A DNA stretch of 64,000 nt from Oceanobacillus halophilus. GTDB taxonomy: Bacteria > Bacillota > Bacilli > Bacillales > Amphibacillaceae. The stretch covers positions 620,001-684,000 of the forward strand of contig NZ_RBZP01000001.1 in assembly GCF_003628505.1 (NCBI RefSeq), given 5' to 3'. Shown in pieces: positions 8,718-17,164 of the stretch. The notes beneath the pieces are model-generated. The model searched no databases, had not been told where the DNA came from, and was given only the letters and a program-made list of their open reading frames with translations. Numbering within the stretch: position 1 is the first letter of the stretch; each line of letters starts with the position of its first letter. The position numbers and the translations under genes are program-made.

Positions 8718-9944
8718 TTAATCTCCTTGACTTATAGGTTGTACACTTGCAATATTTTCCTCTACTGTGAGATAAAGGTTCAATTTAACTTTACCACGCT
8801 CATTAGATTCATGCAAAACTTTTTCTGACAATATTTTTGCTTCTGGTCCTAATTCTAATAACAAATCTGATCTTGCTTGTTCAATTCCTGCTTGTATAGC
8901 TTCTTCTTTTGTTCTTTTTCCTTTTTGATAAATTTTCTCACTTATTACTGTGTCCACAATACTTAATGGTAATTCCCATTTTAACAAGTTAATCGGATTC
9001 TCAGTTGATTCATAATGAACATTTTCAAATGATGGATTTCCAAATCCCCATATAGGTAATTGAAAATCACCTACTTTTATAAAATACTTCTTTTCCTTGT
9101 TACCAGTTAATTCTTCATAATCGTACTCAAGAGGGATAGTTACCTTTACCTCGTACCAGGTTTGGCCAGTAATTTCTCCTTCTGCAGCAACATAGTCTAC
9201 TCTGCTTTCTTCTTTATCATCTTCATCCTCTTCTTCGCTATCTTCACTTGCTCCGATTTCCCCAGATACTAACAGATCTCCAGGTTCAACATAATCATTT
9301 ACTTGAACCATTGGAAGTCCTTTCGCTACATACATTCTCTTGATAACCCCTTTTTTGGTGGCTATTAAATTTCTTGGCTGATTTTTTTCTGCCTCTTTTA
9401 CGATTACTTTTTCTACTCCCTCTAGATAATAGGTTGTCCCTTTTTGATCCACGCCTACCCATAATAATTCTGGAACATCTTCTACCAATTTTTGCTGAAT
9501 CGTATTGGGAGAATCTAATGAAAAAATCCATGTACCACGGTGAATTCCATACGTATCTAATTGTTTTTCAATTTTCTCTTCGATTTCTTTAGGTACTCCC
9601 GTTATTTCAATTTTCCACAATATATTCGATAAAAATATAGCAAGGATAAAACTTAATAAAAGTGCAATCAACAGAGGTTTTTTATTCATAAATCTCTTAT
9701 AAAAGAAAGGATATCCTTTCTTTTTCACAAAAGATAACTTGAAGTGTGTCCGTCTTATTAGCTTTCGTGTCTTTTTAACATCTGATAATTTTATATTCCC
9801 TTCACAGCTATCTTCTGCTATTTTTCTTATATCCCAAACTGTTATCCCATTCCTTGTACATTGCTGAAAAAATAACTCAGGATGCTTTCCTTTAATTAAT
9901 ATAGTGACATATCCAGTTATGAATGCACCTTGTACTTGTCTCAT
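8718..9944 (-). CDS. yqfD: Sporulation protein YqfD
   Basis: 408-residue membrane protein of the YqfD family, a conserved sporulation gene expressed in the mother cell in Bacillus. One strong transmembrane segment lies near residues 90-112 (LLIALLLSFILAIFL). A long extracytoplasmic part follows, and a basic cytoplasmic N-terminus precedes it. An acidic run (DSEEEDEDDKEES) near residue 235 is unusual low-complexity sequence. It pairs with yqfC upstream; molecular function is not established. Confidence 0.92.
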   Translation of the reverse strand: MRQVQGAFITGYVTILIKGKHPELFFQQCTRNGITVWDIRKIAEDSCEGNIKLSDVKKTRKLIRRTHFKLSFVKKKGYPFFYKRFMNKKPLLIALLLSFILAIFLSNILWKIEITGVPKEIEEKIEKQLDTYGIHRGTWIFSLDSPNTIQQKLVEDVPELLWVGVDQKGTTYYLEGVEKVIVKEAEKNQPRNLIATKKGVIKRMYVAKGLPMVQVNDYVEPGDLLVSGEIGASEDSEEEDEDDKEESRVDYVAAEGEITGQTWYEVKVTIPLEYDYEELTGNKEKKYFIKVGDFQLPIWGFGNPSFENVHYESTENPINLLKWELPLSIVDTVISEKIYQKGKRTKEEAIQAGIEQARSDLLLELGPEAKILSEKVLHESNERGKVKLNLYLTVEENIASVQPISQGD

Positions 9945-9970
9945 TTCCTCCTCCTATAGCTTTTGCAAAA

Positions 9971-10252
9971 TTATTCTGGCAAAAATTTAATATCAGTTAT
10001 CGTTCCTTCAAGTAAAATTTCTTCTGGAAGCATCATTTTCAAAACAAAGGATTTACCCTTTATTTGAATATATCCTTTATTAATTTTTAATTTAAGTTCC
10101 GTGTCTGAATATGTAGCCAGCCCTTGGTGATTTTCAATGTACACGTGAATTTGTCCGATGACTGTAATCCGAGGCAATTCAAGGATTACATCAGAAGGAA
10201 GTGCAAAAGAGTTAATTAATAATGATTGAACACGCTGTTGCAATTTTTTCAA
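9971..10252 (-). CDS. yqfC: YqfC/YabP family sporulation protein
   Basis: 93 residues, YabP/YqfC family (mother-cell sporulation). Characteristic features are a predicted beta-rich fold, LPSDVILELPRITVIG near the N-terminus and GYIQIKGKSF towards the C-terminus. Starts with TTG behind GAGGGGG. It is the first gene of the yqfC-yqfD-phoH-pgpH run. About 0.9 kb of repeat-filled non-coding DNA lies upstream. Confidence 0.9.
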   Translation of the reverse strand: MKKLQQRVQSLLINSFALPSDVILELPRITVIGQIHVYIENHQGLATYSDTELKLKINKGYIQIKGKSFVLKMMLPEEILLEGTITDIKFLPE

Positions 10253-10445
10253 CGGTGCATCCCCCTCTCACATTCATATTATGAATGGAATAAAAAGATA
10301 AGAACTTAACTGGCCAATATAAATGGAGAAAATTAGAAGAAATGTACCACTACAGATTTTGGTATCACTTGGTTAAGAAAAACTCGCATTCGCTCGTCTT
10401 TTACTGAATGTGTTAATTTCTAGAATGATGATTTGTGCGTTTACC

Positions 10446-10570
10446 CGCTACGGAAATACATTACGCTTTCCGTGGGCGGCTGCTGAGCCTCCTTGTGCTA
10501 TCGCACTGCGGGGTCTCACCTAGGCCCATCCTCCCACAGGAGTCTCCATGTATTTCCTCCGCTAGTCTGT
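10446..10570 (-). repeat. Dispersed intergenic element, right-module copy
   Basis: GC-rich island in AT-rich surroundings. Its reverse complement aligns with the middle of the copy at 15021-15311: shared blocks include CCTAGGTGAGAC, GGCTCAGCAG and the run from GCGGAAAGCG through GTATTTCCGT. No coding potential was found on either strand. Inverted-repeat character suggests strong RNA or DNA secondary structure. Confidence 0.8.
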
Positions 10571-10689
10571 ACTAATTTAATCTATATTAGTGCCTTTAAC
10601 AACATGTTTTTATCTCTTTAGTCGTGAAAAATATTTCAAAAGTTTCTTTATCGTTCAATGCGATACATCAAGCAGAAAACCATAATTAG

Positions 10690-10890
10690 CGGAGGCAGAA
10701 TACGGAGACTCCTGCGGGAATAGCACGTGTCCGAAGACCCCACAGCGAGGGAACTACTTGATTAAGCTTCTTTGGCCCTTGCACCGAGGAAGCCTACTTC
10801 GGAGCGTTACTAGTAGACGCAGGCGCAGTTCTGGTTTCCCGCGAGGAGGCTGAGGCCGTGCCCGCGGAAAGCGTAGTATTCTGGCGAAGC
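10690..10890 (+). repeat. Dispersed intergenic element, copy with internal insertion
   Basis: Begins GCGGAGGCAGAATACGG and ends GCCCGCGGAAAGCG plus TAGTATTCTG, with GGAGACTCCTGCGGGA and GAGGAGGCTGAGGC between. Blocks of this kind recur in many Bacillaceae intergenic regions. About 90 bp (10751-10840) with no counterpart in the other copies interrupts it, and the interruption is flanked on both sides by CGAGG. Confidence 0.75.
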
Positions 10891-11127
10891 GAGTCCAAGC
10901 AATTCACCATAATTAGAACGAATGAGAGATTCAACTAGAAACGCTGTAGTAGAGGCAAATTTATATACTTTCTTATCTTTTAAGAAAAACTCGGCTATCG
11001 CCTCGTCTTTCCAGAGGTCAGAGGTCAGAAGTTGGATTGGAGGAAATCGGCGAAATAGCCGATTTCATTATCCATAATTCTAACTTGATGAGTAGAAAAT
11101 TATATACTTTCTTATCTTTAAAAAAAG

Positions 11128-11171
11128 CCACCAGCAAAGTAAATAAATTCACTTACTCTGCTGATGGCTTC
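11128..11171 (-). terminator. Terminator of the nfeD-floA operon
   Basis: A long imperfect inverted repeat (GCCACCAGCA... / ...TGCTGATGGC) lies just downstream of the last gene of the nfeD-floA operon. It is followed on the minus strand by a seven-T run, a standard rho-independent terminator. Confidence 0.85.
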
Positions 11172-11177
11172 ATTAAA

Positions 11178-11684
11178 TTATTTAATCTGTCGTTCTCTAA
11201 TGACACTGCGATATGGTTTTCTACCACGCGGTGCACCTAAAACCTCTGACATGATTATTCCTTGTACTAGTCCTTTTCCTGTTAAATTCGAACCTATTTC
11301 TTTCTTTAATTCTGCCTTCTCTTTTGATAGATTGTTTTTTGATTTTGATTCAAGCAATGTATCTTCATTACCTATCCTGTTTTGAGAGATTGCATCCATC
11401 GATTGTTTAGTCGTCATATTAAATCGACCAGCTAAACGTTCCATTTGGTCCTGTTGCTGATTTTCAATGGATATGGACGGTTTCGGTTCTTCCTTTTTCA
11501 TTGGTTCAGGACGTCTTGGCTGCCTCGAAGAAGGGCCAGAAGGAGTCTGAGTTGGTTTAGGATGCATGGTTTGCTTCTTTTTCTGCTCTTCTCCAGAATT
11601 ATTTCTAAAAAAGCCAATAATACCTGAAATGATAATAAGAATGATAAAGAAGTTACTAAAGATAGCTTCCAAAAACCCTTCCAT
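11178..11684 (-). CDS. Membrane-anchored protein of unknown function downstream of floA
   Basis: 168 residues from the ATG at 11684 (GGAGGGG upstream; a TTG one codon earlier is less likely). One transmembrane helix at about residues 10-27 (FFIILIIISGIIGFF) leaves a long hydrophilic, Pro/Lys/Glu-rich tail (about 30-70) in the cytoplasm or outside. A compact C-terminal segment follows with GIIMSEVLGAPRGRKPYR. It occupies the position of yqfB in the Bacillus sigma-W operon yqeZ-floA-yqfB. I do not recognise a domain. By position it is likely a partner of the FloA/NfeD membrane system. Confidence 0.8.
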   Translation of the reverse strand: MEGFLEAIFSNFFIILIIISGIIGFFRNNSGEEQKKKQTMHPKPTQTPSGPSSRQPRRPEPMKKEEPKPSISIENQQQDQMERLAGRFNMTTKQSMDAISQNRIGNEDTLLESKSKNNLSKEKAELKKEIGSNLTGKGLVQGIIMSEVLGAPRGRKPYRSVIRERQIK

Positions 11685-11714
11685 CAAACCCCTCCTTCCA
11701 TTCTAATAATCAAA

Positions 11715-12707
11715 TTATTTGTTTTCATGATCATCATTTTCTTTTGATAATTTACCAATTGTATCACGCATATCAGTATCTGCATTGATATTTTGGTAAT
11801 TTAAATAATCCATAACACCCATTTTGCCTGAACGTAATGCTTCTGCCAATGCTTGTGGAACATCAGCTTCCGCTTCCACAACTTTCGCACGCATTTCTTG
11901 TACACGAGCAACCATCTCTTGCTCTTGAGCAACAGCCATTGCACGACGTTCTTCTGCTTTGGCCTGAGCGATATTTTTATCTGCCTCTGCTTGGTCCGTT
12001 TGCAAGATAGCACCAATATTTTTACCTATATCTACGTCAGCAATATCTATAGATAAGATTTCGAACGCTGTTCCAGCATCAAGACCTTTTGCTAATACAG
12101 TATGTGAAATGGAATCTGGATTTTCCAATACTTTAGCGTGGGTGTCTGAACTACCAATAGTACTTACAACCCCTTCACCAACACGGGCAATAATCGTTTC
12201 TTCTCCAGCACCACCGACTAATCGATCAATGTTAGCTCGTACTGTAATTCTAGCTTTCGCTTTTACTTCAATACCATCCATAGCAATACCTGCAATAAAT
12301 GGGGTTTCAATAACTTCTGGATTTACACTCATTTGTACAGCTTCCAATACATCACGCCCTGCTAAATCAATGGCAGCCGCACGTTCGAAGCTAAGCTCAA
12401 TATTTGCACGATGAGCTGCAATTAAAGCATTTACTACTCTATCAACGTTACCACCAGCTAAGTAATGGCTTTCCAATTGGTTAATCTTTACATTTAGACC
12501 CGCTTTATGTGCTTTAATTAACGGATTGATTACTCTGCTTGGAACTACTCGACGTAACCTCATACCAATTAAAGTAAATATGCTAACTCGAACACCAGCA
12601 GCAAGTGCACTAATCCATAGTGCTACTGGAATAAACGTAAATAGGATTGCAACTGCAATTAGAATTACCGCTATAATTATTAACGGCATTAAATCTGTAA
12701 CTGTCAT
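11715..12707 (-). CDS. floA: Flotillin-like membrane scaffold protein FloA
   Basis: 330 residues. FloA (YqfA) forms flotillin-type functional membrane microdomains. An N-terminal hydrophobic hairpin (about 5-50) is followed by an SPFH-like domain. An Ala/Glu-rich coiled coil comes next (about 230-290, with repeated [12 protein letters not shown] and [15 protein letters not shown]). Sits directly downstream of nfeD; NfeD-type proteases and flotillins are encoded together in many bacteria. Good ribosome binding site (AGGAGG). Confidence 0.97.
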   Translation of the reverse strand: MTVTDLMPLIIIAVILIAVAILFTFIPVALWISALAAGVRVSIFTLIGMRLRRVVPSRVINPLIKAHKAGLNVKINQLESHYLAGGNVDRVVNALIAAHRANIELSFERAAAIDLAGRDVLEAVQMSVNPEVIETPFIAGIAMDGIEVKAKARITVRANIDRLVGGAGEETIIARVGEGVVSTIGSSDTHAKVLENPDSISHTVLAKGLDAGTAFEILSIDIADVDIGKNIGAILQTDQAEADKNIAQAKAEERRAMAVAQEQEMVARVQEMRAKVVEAEADVPQALAEALRSGKMGVMDYLNYQNINADTDMRDTIGKLSKENDDHENK

Positions 12708-12727
12708 TTAAAAATCCTCCTTAGATA

Positions 12728-14065
12728 TTATGATATTTCTCTTACAACAATACGTGCTCCTTCTACATTAACTATCTTAACACTAGTACCTTTGTCAATA
12801 AAGCTACCTTCCGAGACAACATCGAGTCGCTCCCTATCAAACTCTCCTATTCCTGAAGGTCTTAAAGCAGTTAAAGCAACCCCTTCTAAACCTATGAGGT
12901 CCAGACGATTCTCAGAAGATACATAGCCTAAATCTGTTGTCGTACTATCCCTTAATATAATATGTCTAAATACCCCCTTATCCAAACCAATTCTTCTGAA
13001 GAGAATGATACTTGCAATAATAGCGACTAGAAAAGCAATCCCTAAACTCATCGCCATCTGTCCAACGTCATAACCCGACATTAACAACGAGGCCAGAATA
13101 GCACCTACGCCTATTAAACCAAGGATACCACCTGGAACAAAGAATTCAGCAATTATTAGGATAATTCCTAACAACAATAGAACAATAGCTTCCATTCCAG
13201 CTAAACCAGCTACAATATGACCATAGAAAAATAATATTAGTGCTGTAATTCCCATGATACCTGGAACTCCAAATCCTGGGGAGTAAAGTTCTACAATAAG
13301 ACCTAGACTAGCGATTGATAAAAGTATTGAATAGACAACGGGATTGGTTAAAAATCTAGCAACTTCTTCCGCTAGTGAAGGCTCTGTTTCCTCAACTGTC
13401 GCCGAAGATAAGTTCAATTCATAAAGCAATTCAATGCGGTCATCCACAATGCCTTCTGCATAACCTACTTTAATGGCATCATTTGGCCCCAATGTTAAGA
13501 ATGAGCCATCCGGCGCCCCGTATTCAGGTAAATCAATACTAGAATCTGCCATAGCCTCTGCATATAACGGATCCCTTCCTTTAGACTCCGCTGCGGCAAT
13601 CATTCTTTCTTTCCAAGCAGATTGTGCTTTATCATTTGCAGCAGTCCCATCGCTATTAATAACTCCACTAGACCCCATTGTTGCATGTGGTACAAAATAA
13701 ATATTGTCCGTATTTAATGCAATATATGAACCAGCTGATAATGCTTCGTTAACGATAAAAGAAGTTGTTGGTACTTGTAAGTTTTGCAAAAGTGATCCAA
13801 TCTGACCAGCAGAATCCACTCTGCCACCAGGAGTATCAATTTCAAAAATGATATGATCGGCACCAGCTTCTATAGCCTCCTGTGTCGTTCTATCCAGAAA
13901 CGCCTCCAACCCTCGTTCCACTTCTCTCTCTATTGGAATAACGTAAACTAAATGACCTCCACCTTCTTCTTTATCAGCATGTATTATATTATCAATATTA
14001 TATAAAGAAGCCACGAACATAATTCCTATAAGGGCTATGTATATTATTGACTTAATTCTTAACAA
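12728..14065 (-). CDS. nfeD: Long-form NfeD (ClpP-class membrane serine protease)
   Basis: 445 residues, equivalent to Bacillus YqeZ. N-terminal signal/anchor (about 5-22). ClpP-like protease domain with the nucleophile in AGSYIAL (Ser113), a candidate catalytic Lys152 in WKERM, and DTPGGRVD. Four or so transmembrane segments follow (about 240-360), then a soluble C-terminal NfeD OB-fold (about 370-445, LIGLEGVALTALRPSG). It heads the operon with floA behind a sigma-W-like promoter, which points to a membrane-stress role. Confidence 0.95.
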   Translation of the reverse strand: MLRIKSIIYIALIGIMFVASLYNIDNIIHADKEEGGGHLVYVIPIEREVERGLEAFLDRTTQEAIEAGADHIIFEIDTPGGRVDSAGQIGSLLQNLQVPTTSFIVNEALSAGSYIALNTDNIYFVPHATMGSSGVINSDGTAANDKAQSAWKERMIAAAESKGRDPLYAEAMADSSIDLPEYGAPDGSFLTLGPNDAIKVGYAEGIVDDRIELLYELNLSSATVEETEPSLAEEVARFLTNPVVYSILLSIASLGLIVELYSPGFGVPGIMGITALILFFYGHIVAGLAGMEAIVLLLLGIILIIAEFFVPGGILGLIGVGAILASLLMSGYDVGQMAMSLGIAFLVAIIASIILFRRIGLDKGVFRHIILRDSTTTDLGYVSSENRLDLIGLEGVALTALRPSGIGEFDRERLDVVSEGSFIDKGTSVKIVNVEGARIVVREIS

Positions 14066-14090
14066 ATTTTATCACCTCCTTGCACCTTAA

Positions 14091-14117
14091 TACGGACTAA
14101 CGGTTTAAAAGGTTTCA
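14091..14117 (-). promoter_or_regulatory. Sigma-W-type promoter of nfeD-floA
   Basis: On the minus strand TGAAAC (14112-14117) is followed by a 17-bp spacer and CGTA (14091-14094), matching the sigma-W consensus TGAAAC-N16/17-CGTA. It lies about 30 bp upstream of the nfeD start. The orthologous yqeZ-floA-yqfB operon of Bacillus subtilis is a known sigma-W target, so cell-envelope stress control is expected. Confidence 0.85.
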
Positions 14118-14217
14118 TCTTGTTGAATTACAATCCTCCTAAGTTGATACTACCATATTCAGCGTTACATAGGAATTTTAAACGTATTGCTGCGCTTTAT
14201 CCTCCTAGACAAAAGAA

Positions 14218-14247
14218 AAAGGTTCTTATCCAATGATAAGAACCTTT
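14218..14247 (-). terminator. Terminator of rpsU-yqeY
   Basis: Perfect 13-bp stem (AAAGGTTCTTATC) with a 4-nt loop, followed by a T-rich run on the minus strand directly after the yqeY stop codon. Confidence 0.9.
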
Positions 14248-14251
14248 CTAC

Positions 14252-14698
14252 TTATTTTAATTGTTGTAACACAACATCTTTTATTTGAGAGCCGTCTGCC
14301 CTTCCTTTTACTTTAGACATAATAGCACTCATGACTTTACCCATATCTTTCTTGGATGTAGCATTTACTTCCTGAATCGTTTCCTGAACAATTCTTACAA
14401 GTTCTTCCTCAGTTAGTTGTTCAGGCATATATCTTTTAACGATAGATAACTCAGTTTCAATTTTTTCAACAAGATCGTCGCGTCCAGCAGATTTGAATTC
14501 TTGGAGGGAATCTTTTCTTTGTTTAACCTCTCTAGACAAAATTGCTAAGTCTTCATCTTCAGATAAAGTATCTTTTCCTAGTTTAATCGATTCATTCTGT
14601 ATAGAAGCTTTTATCATACGAATAACGCCTAGGGTTTCTTTGTCTCTATTCTTCATCGCTTGCTTCATATCTTGGTTCAATTTATCGAGTAATGACAT
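14252..14698 (-). CDS. yqeY: YqeY/GatB-tail domain protein
   Basis: 148 residues, YqeY family, which resembles the C-terminal tRNA-binding tail of the amidotransferase subunit GatB. Typical motifs are [15 protein letters not shown] at the N-terminus and [12 protein letters not shown] at the C-terminus. Co-transcribed downstream of rpsU (15-bp gap), a pairing conserved in Firmicutes. Its precise role is not established; tRNA-dependent amidotransferase-related binding is an inference from homology. Confidence 0.95.
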   Translation of the reverse strand: MSLLDKLNQDMKQAMKNRDKETLGVIRMIKASIQNESIKLGKDTLSEDEDLAILSREVKQRKDSLQEFKSAGRDDLVEKIETELSIVKRYMPEQLTEEELVRIVQETIQEVNATSKKDMGKVMSAIMSKVKGRADGSQIKDVVLQQLK

Positions 14699-14713
14699 AA
14701 ATCTGCACCCTCT

Positions 14714-14890
14714 TTAGAATTTACGCTTTCTAGCAGCTTCAGACTTCTTCTTACGACGTACACTAGGTTTTTCATAGTGTTCACGCTTGCGATATTCCTG
14801 TAGTGTACCACTTTTTGACACACTGCGTTTAAAGCGACGAAGAGCATCTTCAAGAGACTCGTTTTTACGAACGCGAGTTGTATTTGACAT
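14714..14890 (-). CDS. rpsU: 30S ribosomal protein S21
   Basis: 58 residues of small basic S21. The real start is the ATG at 14890, behind GGAGGG, giving [20 protein letters not shown]; the frame extends to 14956 without a ribosome binding site. C-terminus is very basic ([14 protein letters not shown]). In Bacillus mtaB and yqeW lie just upstream; here a 0.5 kb gene-free interval with an intergenic element takes their place. Confidence 0.98.
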   Translation of the reverse strand: MSNTTRVRKNESLEDALRRFKRSVSKSGTLQEYRKREHYEKPSVRRKKKSEAARKRKF

Positions 14891-15020
14891 GCTAATTTCC
14901 CTCCCTCCGAAGCACAAAACCAAAATTATAAGGGCATATGTATAATAATCCCACATGCCACTTTAAAGTATAATATAATACTACTAATAGGTCAACTGAT
15001 TATTTTTATAAACCTTATGC

Positions 15021-15311
15021 AAAAAGGCTCTTTTCGTATATTTTGTTGCATTTTGAAGTCTTACAATTGATAGAAATTGTAAGAAAACCACTTTTTTCTG
15101 CGTGAGATGTAACCCTGCCGAAGCGTTCCTTGTCCTGCGGGATGAAAAGCCTAGGTGAGACTACGTAGAGCGATAGCTCGGAGTAGGCTCAGCAGCGCCC
15201 GCGGAAAGCGTAGTGTATTTCCGTAACGGATATATAGCAGTATTCTTCATTAAAGTAATCAACAGTCTATAAGTAATAAATAGCACCAATCTTATAGAAA
15301 AGAGCCTATAA
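15021..15311 (+). repeat. Dispersed intergenic element, most complete copy with terminal inverted repeats
   Basis: About 285 bp, bounded by GGCTCTTTTC (15026-15035) and its exact inverted complement GAAAAGAGCC (15297-15306). The interior has TTGATAGAAA near the left end, then a GC-rich middle with CCTAGGTGAGACT, GAGCGATAGCTCGGAG and GCCCGCGGAAAGCG. The right end reads GGATATATAGCAGTATTCTT and TTAAAGTAATCAA. No protein is encoded. It fills the gap between rsmE and rpsU where mtaB would be expected. Confidence 0.8.
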
Positions 15312-15385
15312 AAATGAATAATCCGTGTCTTTGATTCAAGTTTAGCAGAATATAATTTATGGATTCAGCTAAATCGGCAGCCAAA

Positions 15386-16141
15386 CTAAGTCTCCATTTC
15401 CTCAAAATGATAAGAGATTGCTGCTAAAGCATATAATGCTGCGGTCTCAGTCCGTAAGATTCTTGGACCAAGTCGAATGGCATGGAATCCATTCGACTTC
15501 AGTTCATTCACCTCTTCAGATGAAAAACCACCCTCCGGTCCAACACAAATAAGTAACTTTTGTCCAAAATCAATTTGATTTAATATAGAACCAAATGTAC
15601 GATAATCCTTTACTTTAGCTTCTTCTTCATAGGCAAAAATTTTCATATCATAATGAAGACTTTCCTGTATTAATTGATTAATCGTCATAGGTTGTTTAAC
15701 TTCTGGTATTTTATTGCGATGACTCTGTTCACTAGCTTCCTTCACAATTTTACTAAAACGTTTCAACTTCTTTTCGGCCTTTTTATTATCCCAAACCACA
15801 ACAGATCTCTTCGATTGAAACGGAATAAATCCTTGTGCACCTAACTCTGTCCCCTTTTGAAGTACAAGGTCTAACTTATCACCCTTGGGAATTCCTTGGG
15901 CAATAGCTACTTTTATAGGAAGTTCAACGTCCTCATCTAACCATTTTAAAACCTCAGCTACGACTTGCTCGTGGTCTATCTCTATAATCTCACATAAAGC
16001 AGCCTCGCCTGTATCACTGTTACATATAATCTTGTCACCTGACACGAAGCGCATGACTCGTGTTATGTGATGTATATCATTTCCCTGAATAACAACTTTG
16101 TTTTCATTCCAAGAGCTTGCAGGAATAAAGTACCGTTGCAT
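15386..16141 (-). CDS. rsmE: 16S rRNA (uracil-1498 N3) methyltransferase RsmE
   Basis: 251 residues from the ATG at 16141 (AGGTG upstream). SPOUT-class enzyme that methylates U1498 of 16S rRNA with S-adenosylmethionine. N-terminal PUA-like region begins MQRYFIPASSW and has HHITRVMR. The C-terminal knot has VGPEGGFSSEEVNE and LGPRILRTETAALYALA. Last gene of the hrcA operon here; mtaB does not follow. Confidence 0.97.
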   Translation of the reverse strand: MQRYFIPASSWNENKVVIQGNDIHHITRVMRFVSGDKIICNSDTGEAALCEIIEIDHEQVVAEVLKWLDEDVELPIKVAIAQGIPKGDKLDLVLQKGTELGAQGFIPFQSKRSVVVWDNKKAEKKLKRFSKIVKEASEQSHRNKIPEVKQPMTINQLIQESLHYDMKIFAYEEEAKVKDYRTFGSILNQIDFGQKLLICVGPEGGFSSEEVNELKSNGFHAIRLGPRILRTETAALYALAAISYHFEEMET

Positions 16142-16165
16142 TATGCGCACCTACTTTTTAAAAGA

Positions 16166-17104
16166 TTAGCCCTTCTTAGCAACAATAGAAATCCAATCTT
16201 CCATTTCATTTACAGCAACAATTTCAAAACCTTGCTCTACTATTTTATCTTTTACCAATTGTTTTTTGTTTTGTATAATCCCTGAAGTGATAAAAAAACC
16301 ACCATCTTTTAAATTATCCCAAGCATCAGTGACAAATCGAACGATAATTTCTGCCAGTATATTAGAGACAATAATATCAGCTTTTATGTTTACATGGTCT
16401 AGTAAGTTATTTTGTTTTGCCTCAATTTTTCCTTCTAAATTATTTTGTTTCGCATTTTGCTCCGTACTTGTAATTGCTATATCATCTAGGTCAAATGCAT
16501 ATACTTTCTTCGCTTTTAACAGTGAAGAAGCAATACTTAAAATACCCGATCCGCAACCAACATCAATAACAATGTCATCTTTTTTGAGATATTGTTCCAA
16601 CGCTTGAATGCTTAATACAGTAGTAGGATGAGTACCTGTCCCAAATGCCATTCCTGGATCCAGTTCAATGATAATCTCATCTGTAGATACAGGTGTATAT
16701 TCTTCCCAAGTAGGCTTTATTGTTATTTTTTTAGATATTTTTACAGGTTTATAGTATTTTTTCCATGCTGTAGACCACTCTTCTTCATTCACTTCACTTA
16801 AAGTTACTTCATTTTTTCCTATATCGATGTCGTAAATGAGCAAATTATTAATTGCCATCTTAATTTGATCTATCGTTTCACCCAGAAAACTATTAACTGG
16901 TAGATAGGCTTTAATACGTACACCTTCCTCTGGGTAGTCATTGGGATCTAACTCGTAAATTTCACCATACGGAGATTCCATTGTACTAACTAAGTCTTGA
17001 GGATCTTCAATTACCAACCCGCTTGCTCCTGTTTCATGGAGTATATTAGAGATTGGCTCGATTGCTTCATTGGTAGTTTGTATACAAATTTCTGACCATT
17101 TCAT
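16166..17104 (-). CDS. prmA: Ribosomal protein L11 methyltransferase PrmA
   Basis: 312 residues. PrmA trimethylates ribosomal protein L11. N-terminal substrate-recognition domain starts MKWSEICIQTTNEA. The catalytic domain has DPGMAFGTGTHPTT followed by the SAM-binding IDVGCGSGILSIAS and SNILAEII. Part of the heat-shock operon downstream of dnaJ, the conserved Bacillus order. Confidence 0.97.
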   Translation of the reverse strand: MKWSEICIQTTNEAIEPISNILHETGASGLVIEDPQDLVSTMESPYGEIYELDPNDYPEEGVRIKAYLPVNSFLGETIDQIKMAINNLLIYDIDIGKNEVTLSEVNEEEWSTAWKKYYKPVKISKKITIKPTWEEYTPVSTDEIIIELDPGMAFGTGTHPTTVLSIQALEQYLKKDDIVIDVGCGSGILSIASSLLKAKKVYAFDLDDIAITSTEQNAKQNNLEGKIEAKQNNLLDHVNIKADIIVSNILAEIIVRFVTDAWDNLKDGGFFITSGIIQNKKQLVKDKIVEQGFEIVAVNEMEDWISIVAKKG

Positions 17105-17164
17105 ATGGATCCACTCATTTCTTAGAAAACTTTAAATGGGAAGATTTAGCTTTCATGTTTAAGT

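Larger units (their letters stand above)
10373..11070. other. Gene-free interval with short repeat modules
   Basis: Besides the two element copies listed separately, this 10253-11127 gap has paired short repeats. AAGAAAAACTCG followed by CTCGTCTTT occurs at about 10376-10402 and again at about 10983-11011. TATATACTTTCTTATCTTT occurs at about 10965 and 11101. A tandem GAGGTCA pair lies near 11014, and an inverted GAAATCGGC / GCCGATTTC near 11043-11066. No reading frame here looks coding on either strand. Confidence 0.6.

Noticed and set aside
11014-11030. Tandem GAGGTCA copies as a CRISPR or VNTR
   Set aside because: Only two 7-bp units, with no spacers or further copies.
11037-11385. Plus-strand frames overlapping the floA terminator and the membrane protein gene
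   Set aside because: They cross a terminator hairpin and run antisense to a gene with a better ribosome binding site; no recognisable protein features.
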